In this document: one piece after another, positions 41,291-50,457 of the stretch
Layout: each line of letters starts with the position of its first letter
How positions within the stretch are numbered: the stretch's first letter is position 1
Assembly: GCA_028279515.1 (NCBI GenBank)
Contig: JANQNQ010000005.1
Coordinates: 124,001 to 188,000, forward strand
Source of the DNA: Flavobacteriaceae bacterium
GTDB lineage: Bacteria > Bacteroidota > Bacteroidia > Flavobacteriales > Flavobacteriaceae
Reading direction: 5' to 3'
DNA: 64,000 bases
Position numbers and translations under genes: made by a program
Notes under the pieces: generated by a model
Told to the model about the DNA's origin: nothing
The model's database searches: none
The model's input: the letters and a program-made list of their open reading frames with translations, nothing else

Positions 41291-42025
41291 TTATTTAGGC
41301 TGAAAAACGTAGGTGATGGTTCCTATTTGAGAGGCTTTCGGGCTTTTTTCAAAACGAGCCAAACGAGCATATTCCAAGGCCTTGTCAACCAAACAACCAT
41401 CAAGAGAAGTAGAACTAGCTTCGTTGATAGTGGCTCCAATCACATCACCAAAAGAATCTACCGTAATATTCACAACGATCTTTCCAGAAGCCATACAAGT
41501 GTAGATAGGATTTGGCAGATCGCCAACCTTGTCACGGTCTTTTAAAGAATAAGCAACGGTCGTGTTTCGGTTAACACTATTGGCGCGCTTCAAAACCTCA
41601 TTAGCTTTGTTGAAAGCATCGTTAGACGCAAGCGTTTTCTTTTGAGTGTCCGCGCTGATACTCGCATCATTGTTAACGCTAGCATCCGGATTTTCTTCAC
41701 CTTCTGCTTCTTCGTTGTCTTGGGACTCCGCTTCCGCTTCCGCACGTAATTCGTCTAAACTTTTAAAGGATTCCAATTCCTCAATGAGATCGCGTCGGCT
41801 TTGGTTGTATGCTTCGTGGGTTTGTTTTTGATTTTGCGCAAGCAGGTCTTTCACCTCTTCTTCGAGAAGTTCTTCTTTTACCTTTTCTTCTTCCATGCTT
41901 AACTCGTAAAACTGCTCCAATTTTACCGCACGCGGTAAAATGCTAAGGTTAAATACGATCGATAGGATCAGCATGGCAATAAGAGAGGTAATGATCAGGG
42001 CTTTATGCTGTCTCTTTAATTGCAC
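41291..42025 (-). CDS. TonB-like energy transducer protein
   Basis: A 244-residue protein with one N-terminal membrane segment (about 10-32) and a long Glu-rich coiled-coil-like region (35-130). The C-terminal domain (about 165-244; GKIVVNITVDSFGDVIGATINEAS) resembles TonB-C. It may couple the proton motive force to outer-membrane receptors. It lacks the usual Pro-rich linker. It is 69 bp downstream of truB on the same strand. Confidence 0.75.
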   Translation of the reverse strand: MQLKRQHKALIITSLIAMLILSIVFNLSILPRAVKLEQFYELSMEEEKVKEELLEEEVKDLLAQNQKQTHEAYNQSRRDLIEELESFKSLDELRAEAEAESQDNEEAEGEENPDASVNNDASISADTQKKTLASNDAFNKANEVLKRANSVNRNTTVAYSLKDRDKVGDLPNPIYTCMASGKIVVNITVDSFGDVIGATINEASSTSLDGCLVDKALEYARLARFEKSPKASQIGTITYVFQPK

Positions 42026-42094
42026 GGCCTAAAAATAACAATAAATATGAGAATTTAGTATAAACGAAGGTCAATTTGGCTGTTTTATAACAAC

Positions 42095-42787
42095 TTACTC
42101 TTTTAGTGAAGCCTCGAATTCTAGCGGACTTTGACCGTTTTTGACGTCAAAATCACCGATCTTGGTACGACGTAAAGACGAGAGGTGTCCTCCCGATTCA
42201 AGTGCTTTCCCAAAATCATGCGCCAATGATCTGATATAGGTGCCTTTGCTGCAAACAACGCGAAACTCAATATTAGGGAGGTCAATGTTTGTGATCTCGA
42301 ATTCAGAGATATGGACTTTTCGCGATTTTATCTCAACCTCTTGACCCTTTCGAGCAAATTCATACAAGCGCTTTCCATCTTTTTTTAAAGCGGAAAATAT
42401 CGGAGGAAATTGGTCGATCTCCCCCATAAATTGGTCTGTGGCAGCATGAATACTTTCTGTGGTGATGTGCTCCGTCGGAAACTCTTGATCCACTTCGGTC
42501 TCCAGGTCATATGAGGGAGTGGTCGCACCCAGCGTAAAAGTCCCAGTGTATTCTTTGATCTGCCCTTGCAATTCAGGAATACGTTTTGTGAACTTTCCGG
42601 TGCATATGATCAGTAGACCCGTAGCCAGCGGATCCAATGTTCCGGCGTGGCCTACTTTTATTTTTTTTAGGTTGAATTTCTTCTTGATTGCCCACTTTAC
42701 CTTATTCACCGCCTGAAACGAACTCCACTCCAGCGGCTTGTCGATTAGTAGAATTTGTCCGTTTTTAAAATCCTCTTCCGTTAGCAT
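42095..42787 (-). CDS. truB: tRNA pseudouridine(55) synthase
   Basis: Forms pseudouridine 55 in tRNA T-loops. The 230 residues contain the catalytic-Asp motif GHAGTLDPLATGLL (Asp near 52). They also contain KEYTGTFTLGATTPSYD and CSKGTYIRSLAHDFG. Length is at the short end of the family, without a long C-terminal PUA domain. It is 4 nt downstream of uppP, in the ftsX-DUF3098-uppP-truB set. Confidence 0.96.
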   Translation of the reverse strand: MLTEEDFKNGQILLIDKPLEWSSFQAVNKVKWAIKKKFNLKKIKVGHAGTLDPLATGLLIICTGKFTKRIPELQGQIKEYTGTFTLGATTPSYDLETEVDQEFPTEHITTESIHAATDQFMGEIDQFPPIFSALKKDGKRLYEFARKGQEVEIKSRKVHISEFEITNIDLPNIEFRVVCSKGTYIRSLAHDFGKALESGGHLSSLRRTKIGDFDVKNGQSPLEFEASLKE

Positions 42788-42791
42788 ATTT

Positions 42792-43586
42792 CTAACTTAA
42801 AAATGAATAGACAATAGCACCAGCACCAACAATAAGGCAGTAAATAGCAAAATAGGTGAGCTTACTACGCTTTACCAACTGGATCATCCAAGTACACGCC
42901 AAAAGTCCAGAAACAAAGGCCGCAACAAACCCAAAAGCAAGAGGTGTAATTTGCGAACTCTCGAACGAAATACCCCCATCCATCAAAGTTTTGGCAATGC
43001 TTCCAAAAATCAATGGTACAACCATCAAAAACGAAAAGCGCGCAGCTTTCGTCTTGTCAATACCCAACAACACAGAAGTCGAAATGGTAGCTCCACTTCG
43101 AGAGATTCCGGGTAGCATAGCAATGGCTTGCGAAAGGCCAATGATAAATGCATTGTTATAGGTTACATTCTTTGAAGTGTCTTTAGCACGATCGGCCAAA
43201 AACAGCAACAGCGCAGTGATCATCAGCATAAAGCCAACGAGCTGTAGATTCTCTCCGAACAGTTGCTCAAGTTGCTTCTCAAAGAAAAGTCCGATGAACA
43301 CGGCCGGAATCATAGAGATAATGATCTTCAATGAAAACTTGAACTCCTCGTTCCATTTAAATTGTAGCAATCCGCGAAGGATTTCCAATACATCTTTCCT
43401 AAAGACTACGATCGTACTCAAAGCAGTTGCAAAGTGCAATACGATGGTAAACATCAAACTTTCTTCCGGAATGGAATTATCGCCCAAGATGGCTTTTCCA
43501 AGTTCCAGGTGCCCACTTGATGATACCGGTAAAAATTCAGTAAGTCCTTGAATGACACCAAGGATGATCGCGTCAATAATTTCCAT
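42792..43586 (-). CDS. uppP: Undecaprenyl-diphosphatase
   Basis: Recycles the lipid carrier for cell-wall synthesis by dephosphorylating undecaprenyl diphosphate. It is a 264-residue integral membrane protein with about seven segments. The two active motifs are QGLTEFLPVSSSGHLELGK and LPGISRSGATIS. It confers bacitracin tolerance when overproduced. It lies between DUF3098 and truB in a conserved order. Confidence 0.96.
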   Translation of the reverse strand: MEIIDAIILGVIQGLTEFLPVSSSGHLELGKAILGDNSIPEESLMFTIVLHFATALSTIVVFRKDVLEILRGLLQFKWNEEFKFSLKIIISMIPAVFIGLFFEKQLEQLFGENLQLVGFMLMITALLLFLADRAKDTSKNVTYNNAFIIGLSQAIAMLPGISRSGATISTSVLLGIDKTKAARFSFLMVVPLIFGSIAKTLMDGGISFESSQITPLAFGFVAAFVSGLLACTWMIQLVKRSKLTYFAIYCLIVGAGAIVYSFLS

Positions 43587-43649
43587 AGGAAAAATTCAAT
43601 TCAGGCTTCAAATATAAGCTGAATTATGGTAGTTAGAGAAAATTAAGCT

Positions 43650-43913
43650 TTAAGAATTGTCCTTTTTGTTAGGATTCAACAAGATGGCGTAGATCTCGAT
43701 TCCAAAACCGATCAAAACCAAGGTCGGAGCCAAACGAATTCTTCTAAAGTTGAAGATCTCTGGATTGTATACGTTAGGGTCTTCACTTCCGCCACCGGCC
43801 ATCAAGATAAAACCGAGTGCAATACAAGCGAGGCCGATAAACATAAAGAGATAGTTTCTCTTCTGAAAGATAAATTCCTTTTGTGGTTCGTTCGTTTCTT
43901 GCTTTTTGCTCAT
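43650..43913 (-). CDS. DUF3098 family small membrane protein
   Basis: An 87-residue protein with a charged N-terminus and two membrane segments (about 26-43 and 65-82). The Gly-rich turn GGGSEDPNVYNPEIFNFRR between them matches DUF3098. The function is unknown, but the family sits between ftsX and uppP across Bacteroidota, suggesting cell-division or envelope work. Confidence 0.88.
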   Translation of the reverse strand: MSKKQETNEPQKEFIFQKRNYLFMFIGLACIALGFILMAGGGSEDPNVYNPEIFNFRRIRLAPTLVLIGFGIEIYAILLNPNKKDNS

Positions 43914-43954
43914 GGCTGCAAAGGTATGGTTTTTAATGTAGAGGGTTTGCTAAT

Positions 43955-44833
43955 TTAATAATAAAGGTCGTCGGTTCTCAAATTCAAAAAGCGCTGGGTG
44001 GCAAAAAAGGTGCTGACCCAAGTGATCAGTATCCCGATGATAAAGATGCCAGCAAAAAGTCCGCCCAACATCAATTGATCATTGGCGATTCCTAATTCAG
44101 GGAAGGTCTTATTGAGATAATACACCACTCCGGCCATTCCTGCCAATGCTAAAACGGATCCGATAATGCCCAGTTTAACGCTCTTCCAAATGAACGGGCG
44201 TCTAATAAAACGTTTGGTCGCACCCACCATTTGCATGGTCTTGATGATAAAACGCTTCGCGTACACCGCCAATCGAATCGAACTATTGATTAACAACACA
44301 GCGATCAAAGTAAAGACACCACTGGCGATTAAGATCCACAGCCCAATTTTTTTGATATTATCATTTAGCAGGGATATCAGAGGCTTGTCGTACGAAACTT
44401 CATCGACAAAATCTTTCGCGGTCAATTCTTGGGTAATGTTTTCGAGGGTAACGGTATCTACAAAATCAGCTTTGAGAAAAACATCGATCGAGTTTTGCAA
44501 CGGGTTATAACCCAAGAAATCCATGAAATTTTCTCCGATTTCTTGGCTATGCGCTTCGGCAGCAGCTTCCTTTGAAACATAGGTCGCAGATTTGGTGTAT
44601 TCTGCCAATGCCAGGGTCTTTTCAAGCTGTTTGATCTCGACTTCTTTCGCACTATCCTTAAAGTAGATGGTCATCGCAATCTGCTCTTTGAAATGGTCGG
44701 CAACCTTTTTAGTGTTAAGTACTAAAAGACCCAAGGTTCCCAACAAGAAAAGTACAAGCGCAATGCTAATAACGACCGAAAAATAAGACGATATCAGTCG
44801 TCGTTTTTGATACTTTTCATAGGAAGTGCTCAT
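43955..44833 (-). CDS. ftsX: Cell division protein FtsX
   Basis: A 292-residue four-segment permease-like protein. It works with FtsE to control septal peptidoglycan hydrolases. The first segment is at 16-37. The periplasmic loop contains TLALAEYTKSATYVSKEA. The FtsX core is seen in SIRLAVYAKRFIIKTMQMVGATKRFIRRPF, listed here by its parts RLAVYAKRF and MQMVGATKRFI. No ftsE adjoins it. It begins the ftsX-DUF3098-uppP-truB run. Confidence 0.94.
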   Translation of the reverse strand: MSTSYEKYQKRRLISSYFSVVISIALVLFLLGTLGLLVLNTKKVADHFKEQIAMTIYFKDSAKEVEIKQLEKTLALAEYTKSATYVSKEAAAEAHSQEIGENFMDFLGYNPLQNSIDVFLKADFVDTVTLENITQELTAKDFVDEVSYDKPLISLLNDNIKKIGLWILIASGVFTLIAVLLINSSIRLAVYAKRFIIKTMQMVGATKRFIRRPFIWKSVKLGIIGSVLALAGMAGVVYYLNKTFPELGIANDQLMLGGLFAGIFIIGILITWVSTFFATQRFLNLRTDDLYY

Positions 44834-44990
44834 ATAGAAATTACATTATTTACGGTAAAAATAGTAAAAACATCACTCAATGAAATACAAACAGCGACTT
44901 TAGGAAAATATTGTGAGAAAGGACGATTTGTAAGATGTTTAAAATCAGCGCATCACGTTTTTGGGCGATGGGAAAGTGAAAACTTCAAGT

Positions 44991-44998
44991 TATATTTG
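44991..44998 (+). promoter_or_regulatory. -7 element TATATTTG of the outer-membrane barrel gene
   Basis: TATATTTG in the 226-bp gap between ftsX and the barrel gene, 62 bp before its ATG. No TTTG at the usual spacing. Confidence 0.5.
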
Positions 44999-45059
44999 TG
45001 GGGTAATGGCATGCTTGTTGTTACCAACAACTAGCATTAATTAATTTAAATCTTACACA

Positions 45060-45614
45060 ATGAAAAAGCTTTTTTTCGCGGTAGCGATTGCTGCCTTCGC
45101 ATTTACAACAACAAACGCACAAGACATTGACTTCGGTATTAAAGCTGGAGCGAACTTCGCAAGCCTCAATGGCGGAGACATTGACATCGATGGAAGAACC
45201 AGCTGGCATGCAGGGATTACATTAGAAGTAAGTCTTCTAGAGAAATTTGCCCTGCAACCCGAGTTGATCTACACCACACAAGGAGCCGAATTTCCAGACA
45301 TCGCCGAAATTAAACTAGATTACCTTTCCTTGCCTGTTTTGGCGAAGTATTACCTCGTTGGCGGATTGAGTATCGAGGCAGGGCCTCAATTCTCGTTCTT
45401 GGTCAGTGATGCGACCGATGCGTTGACCGATGGGATTGCAGTAGAAGAATTTGAAGGAGAGAGCTTCGATCTCGGAGCAGCGATTGGACTTGGATACAAA
45501 ACTCCATTTGGTTTCTTCGGACAAGCACGTTATGTGGTCGGAATTACAACCGTTAGAGAGAACCCAGACCTTAAGAATGGTGTTTTCCAGTTTTCGGTGG
45601 GATACAATTTCTAG
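45060..45614 (+). CDS. Outer-membrane beta-barrel (porin family) protein
   Basis: A 184-residue secreted barrel. The signal peptide ends near TTNAQ. The mature part starts DIDFGIKAGANFAS, has LQPELIYTTQGAEF and ends NGVFQFSVGYNF, as in the outer-membrane beta-barrel (PF13568) group. Its function is unknown. Its own -7 element and terminator make it a single-gene unit. The PorT-like name is avoided as the match is only to the family fold. Confidence 0.88.
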   Translation: MKKLFFAVAIAAFAFTTTNAQDIDFGIKAGANFASLNGGDIDIDGRTSWHAGITLEVSLLEKFALQPELIYTTQGAEFPDIAEIKLDYLSLPVLAKYYLVGGLSIEAGPQFSFLVSDATDALTDGIAVEEFEGESFDLGAAIGLGYKTPFGFFGQARYVVGITTVRENPDLKNGVFQFSVGYNF

Positions 45615-45640
45615 AACACAGTACACAGAATACCAGTTGA

Positions 45641-45666
45641 AAAGCGCGTCATAGGACGCGCTTTTT
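45641..45666 (+). terminator. Terminator of the barrel gene
   Basis: Perfect stem AAAGCGCGTC / GACGCGCTTT with a 4-nt loop and T-run. Confidence 0.88.
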
Positions 45667-45704
45667 ATATTCAGATTAAACTTTTCTCTTTCAAGCAATA
45701 ACTG

Positions 45705-45712
45705 TATTTTTG
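45705..45712 (+). promoter_or_regulatory. -7 element TATTTTTG of leuS
   Basis: TATTTTTG with TTTT 19 nt before it. Transcription would begin near 45719, which leaves almost no leader for an ATG at 45729 but a normal one for the ATG at 45759. Confidence 0.6.
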
Positions 45713-45758
45713 CAGGCGATTATAGGCGATGCGCCTTATCAATGAAGATATTAGAGCA

Positions 45759-48700
45759 ATGAAATACCATTTCAACGAGATCGAAGCCAAATGGCAACAA
45801 TACTGGGCCGAAAACCAAACGTTTCGTGCCGAGAATCATTCCGAAAAACCAAAGTACTATGTGTTGGATATGTTTCCATATCCTTCAGGTGCTGGATTAC
45901 ACGTAGGGCATCCGCTGGGCTATATCGCCAGTGATATCTATGCGCGTTACAAGCGTCACAAAGGGTTCAACGTGTTGCACCCAATGGGGTATGATTCTTT
46001 CGGATTGCCTGCTGAACAGTATGCGATCCAGACCGGACAGCACCCGGCGATTACAACGCAAGCCAATATTAAGCGCTATCGTGAACAGCTCGATAAGATC
46101 GGATTCTCTTTCGATTGGAGCCGTGAAGTGCGTACTTCGGACCCTAACTATTACAAATGGACGCAATGGATCTTTATCCAATTGTTCGAATCTTGGTACT
46201 GTACCGAGCACAACTCGGCATTGCCGATCAGTGAATTGGTCAAGATATTTGAAACTTTCGGAAACAAAACAGTAAATGCTATCTGCGATGAAACGGTTGA
46301 ACCGTTCACAGCCGAAGAATGGAATGCCCTTTCTTGGAAAGAGCAACAAGAGATCTTGTTGAAATACAGGCTTACCTATTTGGCCGAAACTGAGGTAAAC
46401 TGGTGCCCAGCATTGGGAACCGTATTGGCCAATGATGAAATCGTCAATGGCGTTTCAGAACGTGGCGGACATCCTGTGGTTCGTAAAAAAATGACGCAAT
46501 GGAGCATGCGCATTACAGCCTATGCCCAACGTTTGTTAGATGGATTGGATACGATCGATTGGCCACAGCCGTTGAAGGACTCGCAGACCAATTGGATCGG
46601 TCGCTCTGAAGGAGCCCATGTTGAATTCTTTGTAAAAGATACAGAAGACAAGATTGCTGTCTTTACAACGCGTCCTGATACGATTTTCGGCGTGTCGTTT
46701 ATGACATTGGCCCCAGAACACGAATTGGTTGCTAAGATTACCACTCCAGAACAAAAAGAAGCCGTTGAGGCTTATGTAGAGGCTACTTCAAAACGAAGCG
46801 AACGTGAGCGTATGGCCGATGTAAAGACCATTAGTGGAGTATTCACAGGAGCCTATGCCGAGCATCCGTTTACCAAAGAACCGATTCCGATTTGGATTGG
46901 CGATTACGTGTTGGCTAGCTATGGTACGGGAGCTGTGATGGCGGTACCTTGCGGAGACCAGCGTGATTACGATTTTGCAAAGCACTACAATATTGAGATT
47001 CCGAATATCTTCGAAGGAGTTGATATTTCTGAGGAAGCGTTTGCCGATAAAGAAAATACCATCATTGCCAACTCTGATTTCATCAACGGACTCAATTACA
47101 AAGAGGCGACCACAAAGGTGATCGAAAAGTTAGAGGCCATCGGACAAGGTAAAGGTAAGATCAATTACAGACTGCGTGATGCGGTATTTAGTCGTCAGCG
47201 TTATTGGGGAGAGCCTTTCCCAGTATACTATGTCGACGGAGTGCCAAAGATGATCGAGGCAAAGCATTTGCCTATTCAATTGCCAGAAGTTGAAAAATAT
47301 TTGCCTACCGAAACGGGCGAGCCACCTTTGGGCAACGCCACAGTTTGGGCTTGGGATACAGAAAACAATATCGTAGTTGAAAACGATAAGATTGACCACA
47401 AGACCATCTTCCCATTAGAGTTGAACACCATGCCGGGATGGGCGGGTAGTTCGTACTACTTTAACCGATATATGGATGCCGACAACCAAGAAGCCTTTGT
47501 CTCAAAAGAGGCGGTTGATTATTGGCAGGATGTTGATCTTTATATAGGCGGAAGCGAACATGCTACCGGGCACTTGCTCTATGCACGTTTTTGGCAGCAA
47601 TTCTTGTTTGACCGCGGGTTTTTACCGGTGGAAGAATTTGCCAAAAAATTGATCAATCAGGGAATGATCTTGGGTACGAGCTCGTATGTTCATATAATTG
47701 AACCAAGATTTATAGACCCAGAAGATGGAGCTACTACAGGCAGTTATGAATTTCATGCTTTAATTGGTGAAAATCTGGTTGATTTTTATAAACAAAATGT
47801 AAGGAAGTTCAGAGATTATTTTGGAGGAACTGAGGAAACACAAGAACGTGTTCTTAGAGGGTTTGCTGAAAACGAACTCGAATATTTTAATTTGTTGGTT
47901 AATTCATTTAAAAGCATTGCAAAAAAATATGGTTATGAATTGCCAACTAACGATATTTTTCCTGTTAGGCGAGTTTCGATGAATATCGAGTATGTGGAAA
48001 ATCAAAAACTAAAAGAATCCAGCGCAAAAGATGCCTTAAGATTTACTAGAACCCAGAACATAATATTTGATGGGAACAATGAGTTGACATTGTCCCCGGA
48101 GGTTGAAAAAATGTCTAAGTCTAAGTACAATGTTGTTAACCCAGACGATATCTGTGAAGACTACGGGGCCGATACCTTGCGTATGTACGAAATGTTCCTA
48201 GGGCCGCTAGAACAAGCCAAGCCTTGGAATACGGCTGGTATCACGGGTGTGCATTCCTTCCTAAAGAAATTATGGAAGTTGTACATCGACGACAACGGCG
48301 TTCGATTTGATGATAGTGAGCCTACGAAAGACAATCTAAAGACACTTCATAAGACCATCAAAAAGGTAGAGGAAGACATTGAGAACTTCTCGTTCAATAC
48401 GTCGGTTTCTACGTTTATGATCTGTACGAACGAGTTAACCGCTCAAAAATGTACTTCAAAAGCGATCTTAGAGCCGCTGGCGATCTTGATATCACCATAT
48501 GCGCCGCACATTGCCGAAGAGCTTTGGCAGCAATTAGGACATAGCGAATCGATCGCAACCGCAAACTTCCCTACCTTCGAAGAAAAGCATTTGGTAGAAA
48601 GCAGTAAAGAGTATCCAATCTCATTCAACGGAAAGATGCGTTTTAAGCTAGAGCTTCCATTAGATATGAGCAAAGAAGATATCGAAGCAGCCGTGATGGC

Positions 48701-48788
48701 GCACGAAAAGACCCAAGCGCAATTACAAGGACGCACACCGAAAAAGGTGATCGTCGTTCCTGGTAAGATTGTAAATGTGGTGGGGTAA
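45759..48788 (+). CDS. leuS: Leucyl-tRNA synthetase with enlarged, AT-rich leucine-specific region
   Basis: Class I synthetase of 1009 residues from ATG 45759. An in-frame ATG at 45729 is less likely because the promoter lies at 45705. Motifs: HVGH-type MFPYPSGAGLHVGHPLGY, editing domain with TTRPDTIFG, and KMSKSKYNVVNPDD. Bacteroidota enzymes are usually about 920-950 residues. Here the region between INQGMILGTSSYV and VEKMSKS (residues about 645-784) is longer and does not follow the family pattern. It is also visibly AT-rich compared with the rest. The rest of the enzyme looks intact, so function is expected. Confidence 0.95.
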   Translation: MKYHFNEIEAKWQQYWAENQTFRAENHSEKPKYYVLDMFPYPSGAGLHVGHPLGYIASDIYARYKRHKGFNVLHPMGYDSFGLPAEQYAIQTGQHPAITTQANIKRYREQLDKIGFSFDWSREVRTSDPNYYKWTQWIFIQLFESWYCTEHNSALPISELVKIFETFGNKTVNAICDETVEPFTAEEWNALSWKEQQEILLKYRLTYLAETEVNWCPALGTVLANDEIVNGVSERGGHPVVRKKMTQWSMRITAYAQRLLDGLDTIDWPQPLKDSQTNWIGRSEGAHVEFFVKDTEDKIAVFTTRPDTIFGVSFMTLAPEHELVAKITTPEQKEAVEAYVEATSKRSERERMADVKTISGVFTGAYAEHPFTKEPIPIWIGDYVLASYGTGAVMAVPCGDQRDYDFAKHYNIEIPNIFEGVDISEEAFADKENTIIANSDFINGLNYKEATTKVIEKLEAIGQGKGKINYRLRDAVFSRQRYWGEPFPVYYVDGVPKMIEAKHLPIQLPEVEKYLPTETGEPPLGNATVWAWDTENNIVVENDKIDHKTIFPLELNTMPGWAGSSYYFNRYMDADNQEAFVSKEAVDYWQDVDLYIGGSEHATGHLLYARFWQQFLFDRGFLPVEEFAKKLINQGMILGTSSYVHIIEPRFIDPEDGATTGSYEFHALIGENLVDFYKQNVRKFRDYFGGTEETQERVLRGFAENELEYFNLLVNSFKSIAKKYGYELPTNDIFPVRRVSMNIEYVENQKLKESSAKDALRFTRTQNIIFDGNNELTLSPEVEKMSKSKYNVVNPDDICEDYGADTLRMYEMFLGPLEQAKPWNTAGITGVHSFLKKLWKLYIDDNGVRFDDSEPTKDNLKTLHKTIKKVEEDIENFSFNTSVSTFMICTNELTAQKCTSKAILEPLAILISPYAPHIAEELWQQLGHSESIATANFPTFEEKHLVESSKEYPISFNGKMRFKLELPLDMSKEDIEAAVMAHEKTQAQLQGRTPKKVIVVPGKIVNVVG

Positions 48789-48850
48789 ATTCATTGTCAG
48801 TTCGAGTGCCATTCAACGCATGGTGTATCGAGAACAATTGATAATTGTGT

Positions 48851-48899
48851 TCAAACCCTTCCGCCCTTCGGGCACCTTCCCTTAACCAAGGGAAGGAAT
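48851..48899 (-). repeat. Dispersed two-hairpin intergenic repeat, copy B
   Basis: Minus strand: CCTTCCCTT, GGTT, AAGGGAAGG hairpin, then GCCC, GAA, GGGC hairpin, and a GGAAGGGTTTGA end. It has the same layout as the copies at 12201, 62398 and 62510. Confidence 0.7.
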
Positions 48900-48959
48900 T
48901 AATGCTTTCTGTTTAGTGTGCATTTGGGTGATAAAACCTGACAAAACTTCATATAAAAT

Positions 48960-48988
48960 AAAACCTCGTCAAATTGGCGAGGTTTTTG
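48960..48988. terminator. Terminator between leuS and the metallopeptidase gene
   Basis: Stem AAACCTCG / CGAGGTTT with a T5 run and a 9-nt loop. Confidence 0.8.
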
Positions 48989-49033
48989 ATTTTTATGTAG
49001 TAATTTTATAATGCAACTAAAACAGTAAAGACT

Positions 49034-49732
49034 ATGTTTGGATTTGATATGGGCTACATTATGCTTGCAGGAGTGATGATGTTATTCAGCGCTTTGGTGA
49101 GTGGCCGCTTAAAGAGTAAGTTTAAGAAGTATTCTAAGGTGCATTTGCGCAATGGGATGAGTGGTGCCGAGATCGCAGAGAAGATGTTGGCAGACCATGG
49201 CATCTTTGATGTAAAAGTAATTTCAACTCCTGGAATGCTGACCGATCACTATAACCCCGCTAATAAGACTGTGAACTTAAGTGAGGGTGTGTACAATATG
49301 AGAAATGCTTCTGCCGCTGCCGTTGCAGCTCACGAAGTTGGGCACGCCGTACAACATGCCAAAGGCTATGAGTGGCTACAAATGCGCTCAAAGTTAGTGC
49401 CTGTAGTAAGCGTGGCGTCTAATCTTTCGATGTGGGTGATCTTTGCAGGTATTGCTTTGATGGCAAGTACTGGTTTTGGAGCCACTGTCGCTTGGATCGG
49501 ATTGGGTCTTTTTGGAATGGGTACGCTCTTTAGCTTTGTGACCTTACCTGTGGAATACGATGCAAGTAACCGCGCCTTGGCTTGGTTAAAGAACAAGAAT
49601 ATGGTAAGTCAGCAAGAATATGCCGGAGCTGAAGATGCCTTGAAATGGGCGGCCAGAACCTACGTGGTGGCGGCCATTGGATCGTTGGCTACCTTATTAT
49701 ACTTTGCCCTGCAGATTATGGGCCGGGATTAA
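49034..49732 (+). CDS. Zinc metallopeptidase, YugP/Zn_peptidase_2 family
   Basis: A 232-residue membrane protein with an HExxH-type zinc motif (AAHEVGHAVQH, about 97-107) and flanking membrane segments at both ends (about 5-22, 130-175 and 210-228). The family (COG2738) is of unknown substrate. The residues ITPGMLTDHYNPANK-like STPGMLTDHYNPANKTV precede the motif. It is a single gene with a terminator 29 bp after the stop. Confidence 0.9.
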   Translation: MFGFDMGYIMLAGVMMLFSALVSGRLKSKFKKYSKVHLRNGMSGAEIAEKMLADHGIFDVKVISTPGMLTDHYNPANKTVNLSEGVYNMRNASAAAVAAHEVGHAVQHAKGYEWLQMRSKLVPVVSVASNLSMWVIFAGIALMASTGFGATVAWIGLGLFGMGTLFSFVTLPVEYDASNRALAWLKNKNMVSQQEYAGAEDALKWAARTYVVAAIGSLATLLYFALQIMGRD

Positions 49733-49760
49733 GAATTGATCAAAATAACATATGAAGAAG

Positions 49761-49783
49761 GCACGCTTAGGCGTGCTTTTTTT
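49761..49783. terminator. Terminator between the metallopeptidase and Lrp genes
   Basis: GCACGC / GCGTGC stem with a TTAG loop and a seven-T run on the plus strand. Confidence 0.75.
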
Positions 49784-50252
49784 ATACACTGATCTGACGG
49801 TCGATCTGTTGGTTTAGTGAAATGAAAGTTTCTGTGCGTGAAACACCTTTGATGCCTTGGATCTGTTGGTTGAGCACATTCATGAGGTGTTCGTTGTCGC
49901 GACAGAGTATCTTAATTAAGATTGACCAATTGCCGGTGGTGTAATGACATTCGAGTACTTCGGGGATTTCCTTCAATTGTTTCACAGCCTCTGGATTTCG
50001 CATTGCCTTGTCTAAATAGATGCCCACAAACGCCATGGTCGAATAGCCCAACACTTTTGGGTTGATCACAAACTTGGAGCCTGTGATGAGTCCGGCGGCT
50101 TCTAGTTTTCTAAGGCGTTGATGGATAGCAGCACCCGAGATGCCGATCTTTCGGGCGATCTCGAGAATGGGTTTTCGTGCATCGGACATCAAGTCTCTTA
50201 GGATCTCTTTGTCGATGCCGTCTATTTGTACAATATTTCCAGAAGTTTTCAC
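49782..50252 (-). CDS. Lrp/AsnC family transcriptional regulator
   Basis: A 156-residue regulator with an N-terminal winged HTH (DGIDKEILRDLMSDARKP, ISGAAIHQRLRKLEAAGLI) and a C-terminal RAM ligand domain (about 75-150; MAFVGIYLDKAMRNPEA). It is likely an amino-acid-responsive regulator. The next same-strand gene upstream is saccharopine dehydrogenase, with a dispersed repeat between. A role in lysine metabolism is thus possible but not shown. Confidence 0.93.
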   Translation of the reverse strand: MKTSGNIVQIDGIDKEILRDLMSDARKPILEIARKIGISGAAIHQRLRKLEAAGLITGSKFVINPKVLGYSTMAFVGIYLDKAMRNPEAVKQLKEIPEVLECHYTTGNWSILIKILCRDNEHLMNVLNQQIQGIKGVSRTETFISLNQQIDRQISV

Positions 50253-50302
50253 GTCTTGGTTTCAGTTTGAAACTAAAAGTACAAATAATATATGAATTCG
50301 AA

Positions 50303-50457
50303 AGTTTTGATAGGGTCGCGCTAGCGATAGAAGTGGCATCCCCTGTGGTGTGCGTGCACTACTACAGGGATATAACGGATAGCGCGGTCCTCCGAAGCTA
50401 TTCATAAGCCGAAACCTTGGTGAAGGCTTAGCGAAGGGGGAAGCGCCCAAAACCTAT
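50303..50457 (-). repeat. Dispersed repeat with TTTTGGGCG(T/C)TTCC start, copy 2 (inverted)
   Basis: Minus strand: it starts TTTTGGGCGCTTCC, has stem-loops, then GGACCGCGCTATCCG and an ATCCC..GGGAT hairpin, and ends GCGCGACCC. The arms CGCGCTA and TAGCGCG form an outer inverted repeat. It matches the layout of 17554-17650. Confidence 0.7.

Noticed and set aside
44807-45034. A 75-residue plus-strand frame between ftsX and the barrel gene
   Set aside because: It overlaps the start of ftsX on the other strand and contains the promoter of the barrel gene. It has no recognised motif, so chance openness is more likely.
47690-48110. Intein inside leuS
   Set aside because: The divergent segment has no Cys/Ser at an N-terminal splice site and no His-Asn at its end, so it is treated as a changed domain rather than an intein.
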